Below are positions 49,755 through 58,111 of a stretch of 64,000 bases of DNA, piece by piece. Origin of the DNA: Pseudomonadota bacterium (GTDB taxonomy: Bacteria; Pseudomonadota; Alphaproteobacteria; Rhodospirillales; Magnetospirillaceae). Every line of letters begins with the position of its first letter. Positions within the stretch are counted from its first letter, which is position 1. The translations under genes were made by a program, and so were the position numbers. The DNA is taken from positions 1 through 64,000 of the forward strand of contig JAJXUO010000002.1 of the NCBI GenBank assembly GCA_021782815.1. Reading direction: 5' to 3'. The notes beneath the pieces were generated by a model. It was not told the DNA's origin and did no database searches. It saw nothing but the letters and a program-made list of their open reading frames with translations.

Positions 49755-50336
49755 ATGCGCGGCTATTTCGGCATAGGGGTGGAAGGGGTGAGCAAACAGG
49801 CCAATGTGGGCAGCCTGTTCCGTTCGGCCCATGCCTTCGGGGCCAGTTTCGTCTTCACCATCGCCGCCGACTACACCAAGAGCGGCGGCAAAACCGCCGA
49901 TACCTCGGACGCCGTGGATCAGGTGCCGTTCTACGCCTTCCCCGATCTCGAGGCTTTGGCGCTGCCGGCCGGCTGCAAGCTGGTGGGGGTGGAACTGGTG
50001 GAGGACGCCGTCGATCTGCCCAGTTTCCATCACCCGGCCCAGGCCGCCTATGTGCTGGGGCGGGAACGGGGCTCGCTGACCCCCGCCCTGCTGGCCCGCT
50101 GCGACCATGTCATCAAGATCCCTACGCAGTTCTGCGTCAATCTGGGCATTGCCGGGGCCATCGTCATGTACGACCGCGTGGCCAGCCTGGGCCGCTTCGC
50201 CCCGCGCCCCATGCGCGCCGGCGGCCCCGTCGAGGCCCGGCCCGATCATGTGCACGGCCGCCCGCTGTTCCGCAGCGCCGAGCGCATGGCCCTGCATCAG
50301 GCCCAGCCCCCGGCACGCGGCCCGGCGACGGATTAA
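49755..50336 (+). CDS. SpoU/TrmH-family RNA methyltransferase
   Basis: A 193-residue SPOUT methyltransferase starting MRGYFGIGVEGVSKQANVGS (ATG 49755; the frame is open to ATG 49707). The SAM-binding knot is visible as LGRERGSLTPALLARCDHVI and IPTQFCVNLGIAGAIVMYDR. It probably 2'-O-methylates a tRNA or rRNA; the target is unknown. The C-terminal 30 residues are basic and Pro-rich. Its stop overlaps the stop of the convergent pap gene by 3 bases (ATTAAG), so the two mRNAs would be complementary at their ends. Confidence 0.87.
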   Translation: MRGYFGIGVEGVSKQANVGSLFRSAHAFGASFVFTIAADYTKSGGKTADTSDAVDQVPFYAFPDLEALALPAGCKLVGVELVEDAVDLPSFHHPAQAAYVLGRERGSLTPALLARCDHVIKIPTQFCVNLGIAGAIVMYDRVASLGRFAPRPMRAGGPVEARPDHVHGRPLFRSAERMALHQAQPPARGPATD

Positions 50337-51955
50337 GCCTGCCCGGCGTCCAGCCGCGCCTTCAGATGGGTACACACCGTGCGCAGCACCTTGATGCGGG
50401 CGTGGTTCTTGTCGTTGCCCTCCACCAGGATCCATGGCGCCGTCTTGGTGCTGCTGCGCTCCACCATCTCGTGCACCGCCAGTTCGTATTGATCCCACTT
50501 GGCGCGGTTGCGCCAATCCTCGTCGGTCAGCTTCCACGCCTTGAAGGCCACGCTTTCCCGTTCCTTGAAGCGGCGGTACTGCTCATCCTTGGTGATCTGA
50601 ATCCAGAATTTCAGCAAAACCGCATCGGCCTGGACCAATTGCTCCTCGAAATCGTTGATCTCGGCATAGGCCCGCATCCACTCATCGGCGGTGGCGAAGC
50701 CTTCGATGCGCTCCACCAGCACGCGGCCATACCAGCTGCGGTCGAACACCGTGACCCGGCCGGCGCGCGGCAGATGCCGCCAGAAGCGCCACAGGTAATG
50801 CTGGGCCCGCTCCTCGTCGCTGGGGGCGGCCGTGGGGATCACCCGGTAATCGCGGGCATCGAGCCCGGCGGTAAGGCGGCGGATGGCGCCGCCCTTGCCC
50901 GCGGCGTCGGGGCCCTCGAACACCAGCAGGGTGGAAATGCCGCGCTGCTTGGCCTGGCGGCAGAGCTGCGACAATTCGGCCCGCAGCTGCCGCAAGGCCT
51001 GATTGTACTCTTCCTTGGGAAGGGCCAGGCCCATGTCCAGGGCGTCCAGCACCGTCAGCGGCCTGAGCGAGCCGTCCTCGGCCAGTTTGACGGTGGCCAC
51101 CTTGCGGCCCGCCGCCCCGGCCTTGGCCTCGGCCGCCGCCTGCGCCTCGATGGCGGCCCGTTCGGCCTGCACCCGCTGCAGTTCGGCCGAACGCAGCGCC
51201 TCGCTGGCGGCGCGGGCCTCGCGGATCACCTTGAGACGGGCTTCCCGCTGGGTCAGCTGGCGGCGGATGGCGTCGCGCAGAGTGGTCAGCACCGTCAGGC
51301 TGCGGTAGCGGGAATCCTCGCCCTCCACGATGATCCAGCGGGTCTGGCCGCTGTCGGTGCGGCGCACCGCCCGTTCGGCGGTGGCGACGAAACGATCGTA
51401 CAGTTTCCAGTTGCGCCAATCGGCCTTGCCGACCCGCCAGCTTTGCAGCGGATCCTTCTCCAGCTGCTTCAGGCGCCGCTTCTGGGCGTCGCGGCCCAGA
51501 TGCATCCAGAATTTGACGATCAGCGCGCCATCGGCGGCCAGGGTTTTCTCGAAATCGGCGATGCGGTCGAGATGGCGGTCGAAATCGGCGGTGCCCATAT
51601 GGCCGTGCACATGGTCGAGAATGGGGCGGGAATACCAGCAGCTGAGGAACAGCCCGATCTGGCCCTTGGGCGGCAGATCGCGCCAGAACCGCCAATAGGC
51701 CGGACGCTCGCGCTCCTCGTCCGAGGCTTCGCCGTAGGCGCGGGTCTGGATCCAGTGCGGATCCATCCACTCGTTGATGAGATTGACCGATTCCCCCTTG
51801 CCGGCGCCGTCCACCCCGGCGAACACCACGATCACCGGAAAATCGGCGCCGCGCAGCTCCTGCTGCACCGCCAAAAGCTCCAGCCTGAGATCGTCGGCAA
51901 CGAGATCGAAATCCGCTTTCGAGATGGTCTGCCCCAGTTCCGCCGTCTGAAACAT
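50333..51955 (-). CDS. pap: Polyphosphate:AMP phosphotransferase (two-domain PPK2)
   Basis: A 540-residue protein with two PPK2 domains. Each has a Walker A loop: GVDGAGKG (47-54) in the first and GPDAAGKGG in the second (about 349-357). Each also has a DRSWYGR / CWYSRP lid-region motif. The class II two-domain form phosphorylates AMP to ADP with polyphosphate, and only the second domain is usually active; the second has the full FDRSWYGRVLVER. An Ala/Glu-rich linker (about 250-285) separates the halves. It acts in cytosolic phosphate and energy storage. The gene has no operon partner. Confidence 0.93.
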   Translation of the reverse strand: MFQTAELGQTISKADFDLVADDLRLELLAVQQELRGADFPVIVVFAGVDGAGKGESVNLINEWMDPHWIQTRAYGEASDEERERPAYWRFWRDLPPKGQIGLFLSCWYSRPILDHVHGHMGTADFDRHLDRIADFEKTLAADGALIVKFWMHLGRDAQKRRLKQLEKDPLQSWRVGKADWRNWKLYDRFVATAERAVRRTDSGQTRWIIVEGEDSRYRSLTVLTTLRDAIRRQLTQREARLKVIREARAASEALRSAELQRVQAERAAIEAQAAAEAKAGAAGRKVATVKLAEDGSLRPLTVLDALDMGLALPKEEYNQALRQLRAELSQLCRQAKQRGISTLLVFEGPDAAGKGGAIRRLTAGLDARDYRVIPTAAPSDEERAQHYLWRFWRHLPRAGRVTVFDRSWYGRVLVERIEGFATADEWMRAYAEINDFEEQLVQADAVLLKFWIQITKDEQYRRFKERESVAFKAWKLTDEDWRNRAKWDQYELAVHEMVERSSTKTAPWILVEGNDKNHARIKVLRTVCTHLKARLDAGQA

Positions 51956-52035
51956 CGCGCCCGTCCTTTATCCCTTTGACGTATCAGGACATCAGCATCC
52001 CCCCGCCGGAGCGGAAAGGCAAGGCGGGAGGCTGG

Positions 52036-52788
52036 TCACCTCAGGTCCGCATGAGGTTTGAGCAGCCGGGTGCGGGCCAGAAGGGCGTGATCGGCCAGAA
52101 TGTCGGCCACCGGCCCCTGGGCCGCGACGCGGCCGTCCTGCAGCACCACGGCCAGGTCGGCGATCGCGGCCAGGCTGTCGAGATCATGGGTGGCGGTGAT
52201 CACGGTGCGGCCGCTGTCTTGCAGCGCCGCCAGCAGGGCGATGATCTCGCCGGCGCTGCGCGGGTCGAGCGCCGCCGTCGGCTCGTCCATCAGCAGCACG
52301 TCCGGCTCCAGAATCAGTACCGAAGCCAGGGCCACCCGCTTTTTTTCGCCGCCCGATAGCCGGTGCGGAGCGCGGTCGCGCAAGGCTGCCAGATCGAAGC
52401 GGACCAGGGCCTCTTCCACCTTGTGGCGGATTTCGGCGCGCGGCAGCCCCAATTGCAGCGGACCGAAGGCCAGTTCGTCGAACACCGTGGGATTGAAAAG
52501 CTGGATATCGGCGTTCTGAAACACGTAGCCGACGCGGCGGCGGAAGGCGAAGGCGGTCGCCTCGTCGGCCAGGGCTTGCCGGGTCAGGGGCGCGCCGAAG
52601 GCCGTCACCGTGCCGCTGTCGGGAAAATAAAGTCCGTCCAGAACCCGCAACAGCGTGGATTTTCCCGAGCCGTTGGCCCCCAGCAAGGCCACCCGCCGCC
52701 CCGCCTCGACGGCGAGGCTGAGGCCGGTCAGGGCCGGGGTGTCGCGGTAGGCGTAGTGCACGTCGTTCAGGTCGAACAGCGCCGTCAT
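52036..52788 (-). CDS. nikO: Nickel ECF transporter ATPase
   Basis: A 250-residue ABC ATPase of the cobalt/nickel (CbiO/NikO) type: Walker A LLGANGSGKST (35-45), signature LSGGEKKRVA, Walker B VLLMDEPTAALD, H-loop ATHDL. It starts MTALFDLNDVHYAYRD and powers the ECF importer with NikQ and NikMN. Its ATG overlaps the nikQ stop (ATGA). Nickel rather than cobalt is inferred from the NikR box upstream and the nikR gene. Confidence 0.93.
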   Translation of the reverse strand: MTALFDLNDVHYAYRDTPALTGLSLAVEAGRRVALLGANGSGKSTLLRVLDGLYFPDSGTVTAFGAPLTRQALADEATAFAFRRRVGYVFQNADIQLFNPTVFDELAFGPLQLGLPRAEIRHKVEEALVRFDLAALRDRAPHRLSGGEKKRVALASVLILEPDVLLMDEPTAALDPRSAGEIIALLAALQDSGRTVITATHDLDSLAAIADLAVVLQDGRVAAQGPVADILADHALLARTRLLKPHADLR

Positions 52789-53636
52789 CGTCCCCCCCAC
52801 CACCAGGCCGCGACCAGCGTCAGCGCCAGCCCGGCCAGGGCGGCACCGTCGCGCGTCCGCAGGCGGAAATCATCGAGAAGATGGATCTCGCCGCCAAAAC
52901 CGCGCGCGATCATGGCCAGATGCGCCTCGCCGCCCAGATCCAGGGCCCGGCCCAGCAGTTCCCCCGCCGCCCCGGTAACCAGGCGGCGGCGTTCGCGCGG
53001 CGGCAGCGGCCCCACCGCCCGGCTGCGCCGCGCCTCCACCAGATCCACGGCGCTGTGCAGCAGCAGAAAAATATAGCGGTGCGTCATGCCCAGAATAACC
53101 ACCAGCACCAGCGGCACCCGCAACAGCCGCAGACTTTTCAAAAGGTGCGGCCAGGGGGTGCACAGGATCAGCAACAGCCCGTAGCTGGCCGAGGTTTCCG
53201 CCCGCCCCACCAGAAAAGCGGCGCTGCGCAGCCCCTGCAGCGTCACCGGCCAGGACAGCAGCGGCAGATGAAACAGCACCCGGCCCGGCACCAGCACCAG
53301 GGCGGGCAGGGCCAAAAGGCCGGTAAAGGCCAGAACGCCCAGCCACACCTGCCGCATGAGCCGGGCCAGCGGCACCTGCGAAACCAGAGCCAGCCCCGCC
53401 GCCAGCCCCAGCAGCGCCGCCAGCACCGGCAAGGTCCGCACCCAGACCGCCATCAGCATCAGGGCCAGCGCGCCCGCCAGTTTGACGCGGGGGTCCAGCC
53501 CTTGCAGCAGGCCGGGACGGCGGGCCAGATCGTCAGCCTCCAGCCCATGACGCAGGGCCGCCAGCAGGCCCTCGCCCAGGCGGTCGAGAACACCGCCGCC
53601 ATGCCGGTGACCCGGCAGAAAGGAGTGCTCGCCCAT
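52785..53636 (-). CDS. nikQ: Nickel ECF transporter transmembrane subunit (CbiQ/NikQ)
   Basis: A 283-residue T component with five to six membrane helices and the two cytoplasmic coupling motifs (Ala-Arg-Gly-type) near LVEARRSRAVG and MIARGFGGEIHLLDDF. It begins with a His-rich stretch (HSFLPGHRHGGG) before GLLQGLDPRVKLAGALALML, the usual CbiQ opening. It connects the ATPase with the substrate-binding NikMN. The gene lies 4 bases after nikMN and overlaps nikO. Confidence 0.92.
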   Translation of the reverse strand: MGEHSFLPGHRHGGGVLDRLGEGLLAALRHGLEADDLARRPGLLQGLDPRVKLAGALALMLMAVWVRTLPVLAALLGLAAGLALVSQVPLARLMRQVWLGVLAFTGLLALPALVLVPGRVLFHLPLLSWPVTLQGLRSAAFLVGRAETSASYGLLLILCTPWPHLLKSLRLLRVPLVLVVILGMTHRYIFLLLHSAVDLVEARRSRAVGPLPPRERRRLVTGAAGELLGRALDLGGEAHLAMIARGFGGEIHLLDDFRLRTRDGAALAGLALTLVAAWWWGGR

Positions 53637-53640
53637 ACCC

Positions 53641-54690
53641 TCAGGCGCTCCTGCCGCCGCGCCACAGGGCCGAGAGCGCCGCCAGCAACAGAAGGATCAG
53701 GCCGCAGCCCACCATCGCGCTCACCGCGTATCCCACCGTGGCGTTGTGCAGAAAGGCGGGGGCGTAATCGGGCAGAGGGGCGTGCCAGAGCCCGGCCAGA
53801 CGTTCCAACCCGGCGGGGACATGGACGGGCGGAGCGACATCGGAGGAGGCCCGGGCGATCTGTTGGCGGATCCCGGCGTTTTGTAAATCGCCGGGAGCCC
53901 ATTCCCCCCAGGCCGTGCCCGCCGCCAGCAGGCCCAGCGGCGAACAAACCATCAGCGCGCCCAACCCGATCCATAAGGACCGCAAGCTCCCCCACCGGAG
54001 ACCGGAGCCCCCCAGCAGCGGCGCCTCCAGCAACGATGGATTGGAGCGTTGCAGATAGGCCACCACCCCGGCGGCGATCACCGCCTCGGCGGCGCCGGCC
54101 AGGGTCAGATGCGCCAGCATCATGGCCGGAAGGGCCACGCCGAGCGGATAGGGCGCGTAAAGCGGCGTGCCGGCGGCGTCATGGAACAAAAGCGGCTGCA
54201 GACCGAATTCGCAGGCCGCCAGAAAGGCCGCCATATTGATGCCCGCATAGCCGGCCACGGCGGCGGCCACCACCCGGCGGCGGGCCTGCAGCGGCGCCCG
54301 TCCGGCCAGCAGACGGTAAACGGCATAGGAGGCGAAGGAGCCGACGATGGCCATGTTGAGGCAATTGGCGCCGAAGGTGGTAAGGCCGCCATCGCCGAAA
54401 AACAGCGCCTGGATCAGCAGGGCGATGGAAATGGCCAGCGACGCCGCCCACGGCCCCAGCAGCACGGCGGCCAGCCCCATGCCCACCGCATGGGCGGTGG
54501 TGCCGCCGGGAATGGGCAGATTGAACATCATCACCACAAAGCAGAAGGCCGAGACCACCGCCAGCAGCGGCACCAGCCGGCTTTGCAGCAGCCGCTTCAC
54601 CCGCCGCAGCGCCACCGCCCAGACCGGCAGCGCCGCCGCATAGGCCGCGGCGCAGGTGGCGGGACTGAGATACCCGTCGGGAATATGCAT
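53641..54690 (-). CDS. nikM: Nickel ECF transporter substrate-binding subunit, NikMN fusion
   Basis: A 349-residue protein starting MHIPDGYLSPATCAAAYAAA, where Met1 and His2 coordinate the metal after N-terminal processing in CbiM/NikM. The M domain (1-220, six helices, with FNLPIPGGTTAHAVGMGLA) is followed by a NikN/PDGLE-like part (about 255-349) with a loop rich in PVHVPAGLERLAG and a final membrane helix. The M-N fusion is the Ni/Co arrangement of many proteobacteria. ATG 54690 is fixed by the invariant HIPDGY; the frame to 54738 is not used. A NikR-type box lies 22-52 bases upstream. Confidence 0.92.
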   Translation of the reverse strand: MHIPDGYLSPATCAAAYAAALPVWAVALRRVKRLLQSRLVPLLAVVSAFCFVVMMFNLPIPGGTTAHAVGMGLAAVLLGPWAASLAISIALLIQALFFGDGGLTTFGANCLNMAIVGSFASYAVYRLLAGRAPLQARRRVVAAAVAGYAGINMAAFLAACEFGLQPLLFHDAAGTPLYAPYPLGVALPAMMLAHLTLAGAAEAVIAAGVVAYLQRSNPSLLEAPLLGGSGLRWGSLRSLWIGLGALMVCSPLGLLAAGTAWGEWAPGDLQNAGIRQQIARASSDVAPPVHVPAGLERLAGLWHAPLPDYAPAFLHNATVGYAVSAMVGCGLILLLLAALSALWRGGRSA

Positions 54691-54711
54691 GGGGCCCCCT
54701 GCCGGCGTGAT

Positions 54712-54742
54712 GCGTATGAACTTTTTCGGATTATTCATACGC
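54712..54742 (-). promoter_or_regulatory. NikR-type operator upstream of nikMN
   Basis: GCGTATGAA (54712-54720) and TTCATACGC (54734-54742) form a perfect 9-bp inverted repeat separated by 13 bases. The core GTATGA-N15-TCATAC is one base shorter than the E. coli consensus spacing (N16). It lies between nikR and nikMN. Confidence 0.85.
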
Positions 54743-54767
54743 GCAGACGCCTGTCAAGGCGGCGGGG

Positions 54768-55274
54768 TCAGGTTTTGGGCCGGGCGTGCGTGTGGCGGCT
54801 GGCGCCCGCCGTCTCGCCGGACGGAGAGGACGGAGATGGATGCGGATGGTGGTGATGATGATGCCCGCCGCCCATATCCACCGGCACGGCGTTGAGCTGG
54901 CCGTGGCGCACCCCGGTTTCGGCGGCGAGGGTGTCGGCGAAACGGCGCACCGCCCCGGTCGGCCCCTGCAGCAGCACCACCTCCATGCAGGTTTCGTGAT
55001 CGAGATGCAGATGCAGGGTCGAGAGGGTGAGATCGTGATGATCGTGGCTGGCCTGGGTCAGGCGGCGGGACAGCTCCCGTTCATGGTGGTTATAGATGTA
55101 GGAGAGGCAGGCCACGCAATGCCCCGTTTCGTCCTCGGCCAGGCGCTCGGCCTCCAAGGTCCGGCGCAGGATGTCGCGCACCGCCTCCGAACGGTTGGCG
55201 TAGCCGTGCCGGGCCATATGGCCGTCGAACTGGCGCAGCAGATCCTCGTCCAGCGATACCGTGACCCGCTCCAT
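54768..55274 (-). CDS. nikR: Nickel-responsive regulator NikR with His-rich tail
   Basis: A ribbon-helix-helix repressor of 168 residues from ATG 55274 (MERVTVSLDEDLLRQFDGHM, RHH domain 1-48). The high-affinity nickel ligands are aligned with E. coli NikR: H77, H88, H90 and C96. A C-terminal extension after residue 135 carries six consecutive histidines (138-143), then HPH and further His, not usual in NikR. It is likely to sense nickel and repress nikMNQO through the dyad at 54712-54742. It lies upstream of that operator, so it may escape its own control. Start has AAGGA before it. Confidence 0.94.
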   Translation of the reverse strand: MERVTVSLDEDLLRQFDGHMARHGYANRSEAVRDILRRTLEAERLAEDETGHCVACLSYIYNHHERELSRRLTQASHDHHDLTLSTLHLHLDHETCMEVVLLQGPTGAVRRFADTLAAETGVRHGQLNAVPVDMGGGHHHHHHPHPSPSSPSGETAGASRHTHARPKT

Positions 55275-55285
55275 GAGGCCGGTCC

Positions 55286-56557
55286 TTAGCGCCGCCGTGC
55301 CGCCAGACCGCGCAGGCGAACCTGCTCGGCGGCCAGCAGGGCCTCCACATGGCGGCCCTGGAACAGGGTGATGCCTACCGACTGCCCCCAATCGATGCCG
55401 TCCTGCTCGTCGCAGCGGCAGAGGATGGAGCGCGACGGGCCGCAACGGCGGAAATAGCTTTCCAGGCTGTCGCCGCCGGGCATCGCCCCCTCCAGCATGG
55501 CCGGATCCCAGATCACCTTGACCAGATCCACCCCCAGCCGCTCGCGGTCGACGAAGGGCAGGTTCTCCATGGTGACGCCGTCGATGCAGATGCGGTAACC
55601 GCGATCATGGGCGAAATCGCGGGCGAAGAGGAAGGCCCCCAGATCGGCGAACACATCCACCTTTTGCAATTCCAGCACGATGGTGCCGCGCATGCTGGCC
55701 TTCAGATTGTCGTCGAACACCAGAAATTCCGGAGACAGCAGGGTCTGCACATTGAGATTGATGCTGATGTCGCCGGCGATGGTGCGGTCGTCATGCTTGT
55801 TGAGCAGGGCCAGCACCCGCTTGTCGAGGGTTTCGGTCAATTGCTGGAACAGCCAGGGGCTGGAGGCCAGATTGACGTTGGGCAGAATGGTGGAGCGCAG
55901 ATCGGCGATGGAGATGAACAACTCGTAATAGACCGGCTGCGGCGCCACCTTGCCGACGATGGCGCAAATGGCCTGGCGGCGCATCATGTTGCCGAGATCG
56001 GCCCGCACCAGGGCGTCCTCGACCTTGGCCAGCATGTCGGGCGTCAAGGGATCGCCGCGCCCTTGCAGGCGCACCGCCGGGGTTTGCGCCATCATGCTCT
56101 TGGTGCGTTCCAGGGCGCGGCGCTGCTCCTCGTCGGCGGCGGCCTGCTTGACCACCTGCAGCAGGGCGTCGTAATCGCGCTCCAGCAGATACCAGTTGAT
56201 GAAGCTGGCCTTGCCGGCATAGCCCTCGTCGGCCAGCAGCGGATCATCGCCGAACAGGAAGCGCAGCTTGACGATGGCCGCCTCCACCTCCTCGCGCGCC
56301 GAGTCCCGGAAAATGAAGACGATGTCGCTGTTGGTCAGCGAAAACACCTGCCCCTTCAACTGGCGGATCAGCGGCTCGAAGCCGCTCAAGGCGATGCGCA
56401 CATGGTGTTCGCGGCGATTGACCGCCTGCAGCCCCGACAGCTTGATCACCACCGCCTGGCGGCCGCGGCGGTGCTTGTCGAGCTTCTGCACATAATCCAC
56501 CAGCAGGGTTTCCTGGCCGACCAGGCGCTGGGCGATGGCGCGCTGCTGCGCGCTCAT
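55286..56557 (-). CDS. Degenerate GGDEF-EAL-like protein, paralogue A
   Basis: 423 residues from ATG 56557 (MSAQQRAIAQRLVGQE; GAGGA 7 bases upstream). The N-terminal part (about 25-130, VVIKLSGLQAVNRREHHVRI, VFSLTNSDIVFIF) has the outline of a GGDEF domain, with SNSD in place of GGDEF. A middle helical part follows (130-230). The C-terminal part (about 230-400) resembles an EAL fold: INLNVQTLLSPEF, LELQKVDVF, GYRICIDGV, LVKVIW and GITLFQGRHVEAL replace the EAL, DDFGTG, KID and QGY motifs. Catalytic acids are missing, so it is probably enzymatically inactive and a regulatory or c-di-GMP-binding protein (inference). It lies 30 bases after its paralogue B. Confidence 0.6.
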   Translation of the reverse strand: MSAQQRAIAQRLVGQETLLVDYVQKLDKHRRGRQAVVIKLSGLQAVNRREHHVRIALSGFEPLIRQLKGQVFSLTNSDIVFIFRDSAREEVEAAIVKLRFLFGDDPLLADEGYAGKASFINWYLLERDYDALLQVVKQAAADEEQRRALERTKSMMAQTPAVRLQGRGDPLTPDMLAKVEDALVRADLGNMMRRQAICAIVGKVAPQPVYYELFISIADLRSTILPNVNLASSPWLFQQLTETLDKRVLALLNKHDDRTIAGDISINLNVQTLLSPEFLVFDDNLKASMRGTIVLELQKVDVFADLGAFLFARDFAHDRGYRICIDGVTMENLPFVDRERLGVDLVKVIWDPAMLEGAMPGGDSLESYFRRCGPSRSILCRCDEQDGIDWGQSVGITLFQGRHVEALLAAEQVRLRGLAARRR

Positions 56558-56587
56558 GGGGCGTTCCTCACGGGGGGGCAGCATGGC

Positions 56588-57928
56588 TTACGTCTCCCTG
56601 GGGCGGATCTTGGGGGCGCGCATCACCGGCAGGCTGTCCAGCATGTCGAGATTGCCGCAGGCGCCGCGCAGGGCCCCGGTGATGACGCCATGGCGGGCCA
56701 CGCACTGCTGCAGGGTGCAGGCGGCGGCATGATCGCAATGGGCCATGGTGAAGGCGGCCAGCATGGCATCCACATAGCGGCCCTGAAAGCGCTTCAGGCC
56801 GCGTTCCACGCCCCAGGCGATGGCGGCCTCGGAATCGCAGCGGGCCAGCAGCAGCGTTTCGGGATCCAGGCTGGCCAGCGGCAGGGCGCCGTGATCGCCG
56901 TCCTTCAGTTCGGGACTCCACGACAGCTTGTAGAGGTCGGCGCCGAAATGCTCCACCTCCATGAACTGCAAGGTGAGATCGTTAAGGCCGTCCACCACCA
57001 CCTGGGCGCCATGCTGGCGCAGCAAGGCGCGGGCCGCGAAATAGCCGCGGCTGTCGGCCAGCATGTCCAGCACCTGGAATTCCACCGCCACCGTCATGCC
57101 TTCGGCGCCGCTTTTCAGGAAACGCTGAAAATCCGGACTGAGCACCGTGGCGATATTGAGATTGAGATTGATCTGACCGGGCTTCTTCCGCAGGGCCAGG
57201 CGCGACAGCGCCGTCAGCACCTGGCGGTCCAGGGTCAGGCTGAGATGCTGGAACAGCCAGCGGTTGGCCAGCAGGTTGACATCGGGGGCCAGGGCCTTCT
57301 GCAACTCGGCCATGGAGACGTAATATTCCTGGAACAGCACTTCCGCCGTCTGCGTGTCGGTCAGCACCATGGCGGCCTGGCGCGACACCAGCCCCGACAC
57401 GTCCATGGCCTTCAGGCGGACGAGAATACCGTCCAGCGCCTTGGCGTCCATGGGCTGGGCCTCGACGCGGGCCATCGCGCGGCTTTTCTGGCGCGCCTCC
57501 TGCGCGGCATCCTGGGCCAGGGCCAGGAAGGCCTGATAATCATTGCCGCCCAGATCGAACCAGCTGCAAAAGCGGTCCTGCCCGTCGCCGCTGTCGGCAA
57601 AGGTCAGCGGGTCTTTCGAGAACAGGGCGCGCAGCTTATAGACCATGTTCTCGACATCGAGCTCGTTGGGATCCTTCAGCAGCAGGACGATGTCGGAATT
57701 GGCGAAAAGGAACATCTGGCCGCGATAGGCGTTGACCATGGGCTCCAGCATGCGCAGGGCGATGCGGATATGCCCCTCCTGACGATTCTGCGGCTTCAGA
57801 CGCGACAGAAAGATCACCACCCCCAGGCGCCCGTCGCGGATCCTGCCCACGCGCTCCACCGCCCCCAGGAGCAAACTCTCCTGCGTGACGATTTCAGGAC
57901 CGTCGGCGTCGGGCACCGGACTGCTCAT
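56588..57928 (-). CDS. Degenerate GGDEF-EAL-like protein, paralogue B
   Basis: 446 residues from ATG 57928 (GAGGAGGGGG just upstream). It aligns with paralogue A along its length: GVVIFLSRLKPQNRQEGHIR / MFLFANSDIVLLL in the N-terminal part; ELQKALAPDVNLLANRWLFQ, INLNLNIATVLSPDFQRFL, VVVDGLNDLTLQF, LYKLSW and GLKRFQGRYVDAM in the EAL-like part. The catalytic motifs are lost as in A. A unique C-terminal tail of about 60 residues follows, with clustered Cys and His (MAHCDHAAACTLQQC), which may bind a metal or form disulfides. A and B are co-transcribed and may form a heterodimer. Confidence 0.6.
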   Translation of the reverse strand: MSSPVPDADGPEIVTQESLLLGAVERVGRIRDGRLGVVIFLSRLKPQNRQEGHIRIALRMLEPMVNAYRGQMFLFANSDIVLLLKDPNELDVENMVYKLRALFSKDPLTFADSGDGQDRFCSWFDLGGNDYQAFLALAQDAAQEARQKSRAMARVEAQPMDAKALDGILVRLKAMDVSGLVSRQAAMVLTDTQTAEVLFQEYYVSMAELQKALAPDVNLLANRWLFQHLSLTLDRQVLTALSRLALRKKPGQINLNLNIATVLSPDFQRFLKSGAEGMTVAVEFQVLDMLADSRGYFAARALLRQHGAQVVVDGLNDLTLQFMEVEHFGADLYKLSWSPELKDGDHGALPLASLDPETLLLARCDSEAAIAWGVERGLKRFQGRYVDAMLAAFTMAHCDHAAACTLQQCVARHGVITGALRGACGNLDMLDSLPVMRAPKIRPRET

Positions 57929-58111
57929 ACCCCCTCCTCAACATCCAGATCCCAGCGGGGGGACCGCCATACCCTTCAAGACATAACATTCCCCGCCGCC
58001 CGCAACCAGAGGCCTTGTCGCCCGAATCTCATTTGGTTAGGACTTGCAACCCGCCCGGACATGCGTTAGCCAACCTTGCAGTTTCCTCGATCTCTTCAGA
58101 GTCCGTTGCCC

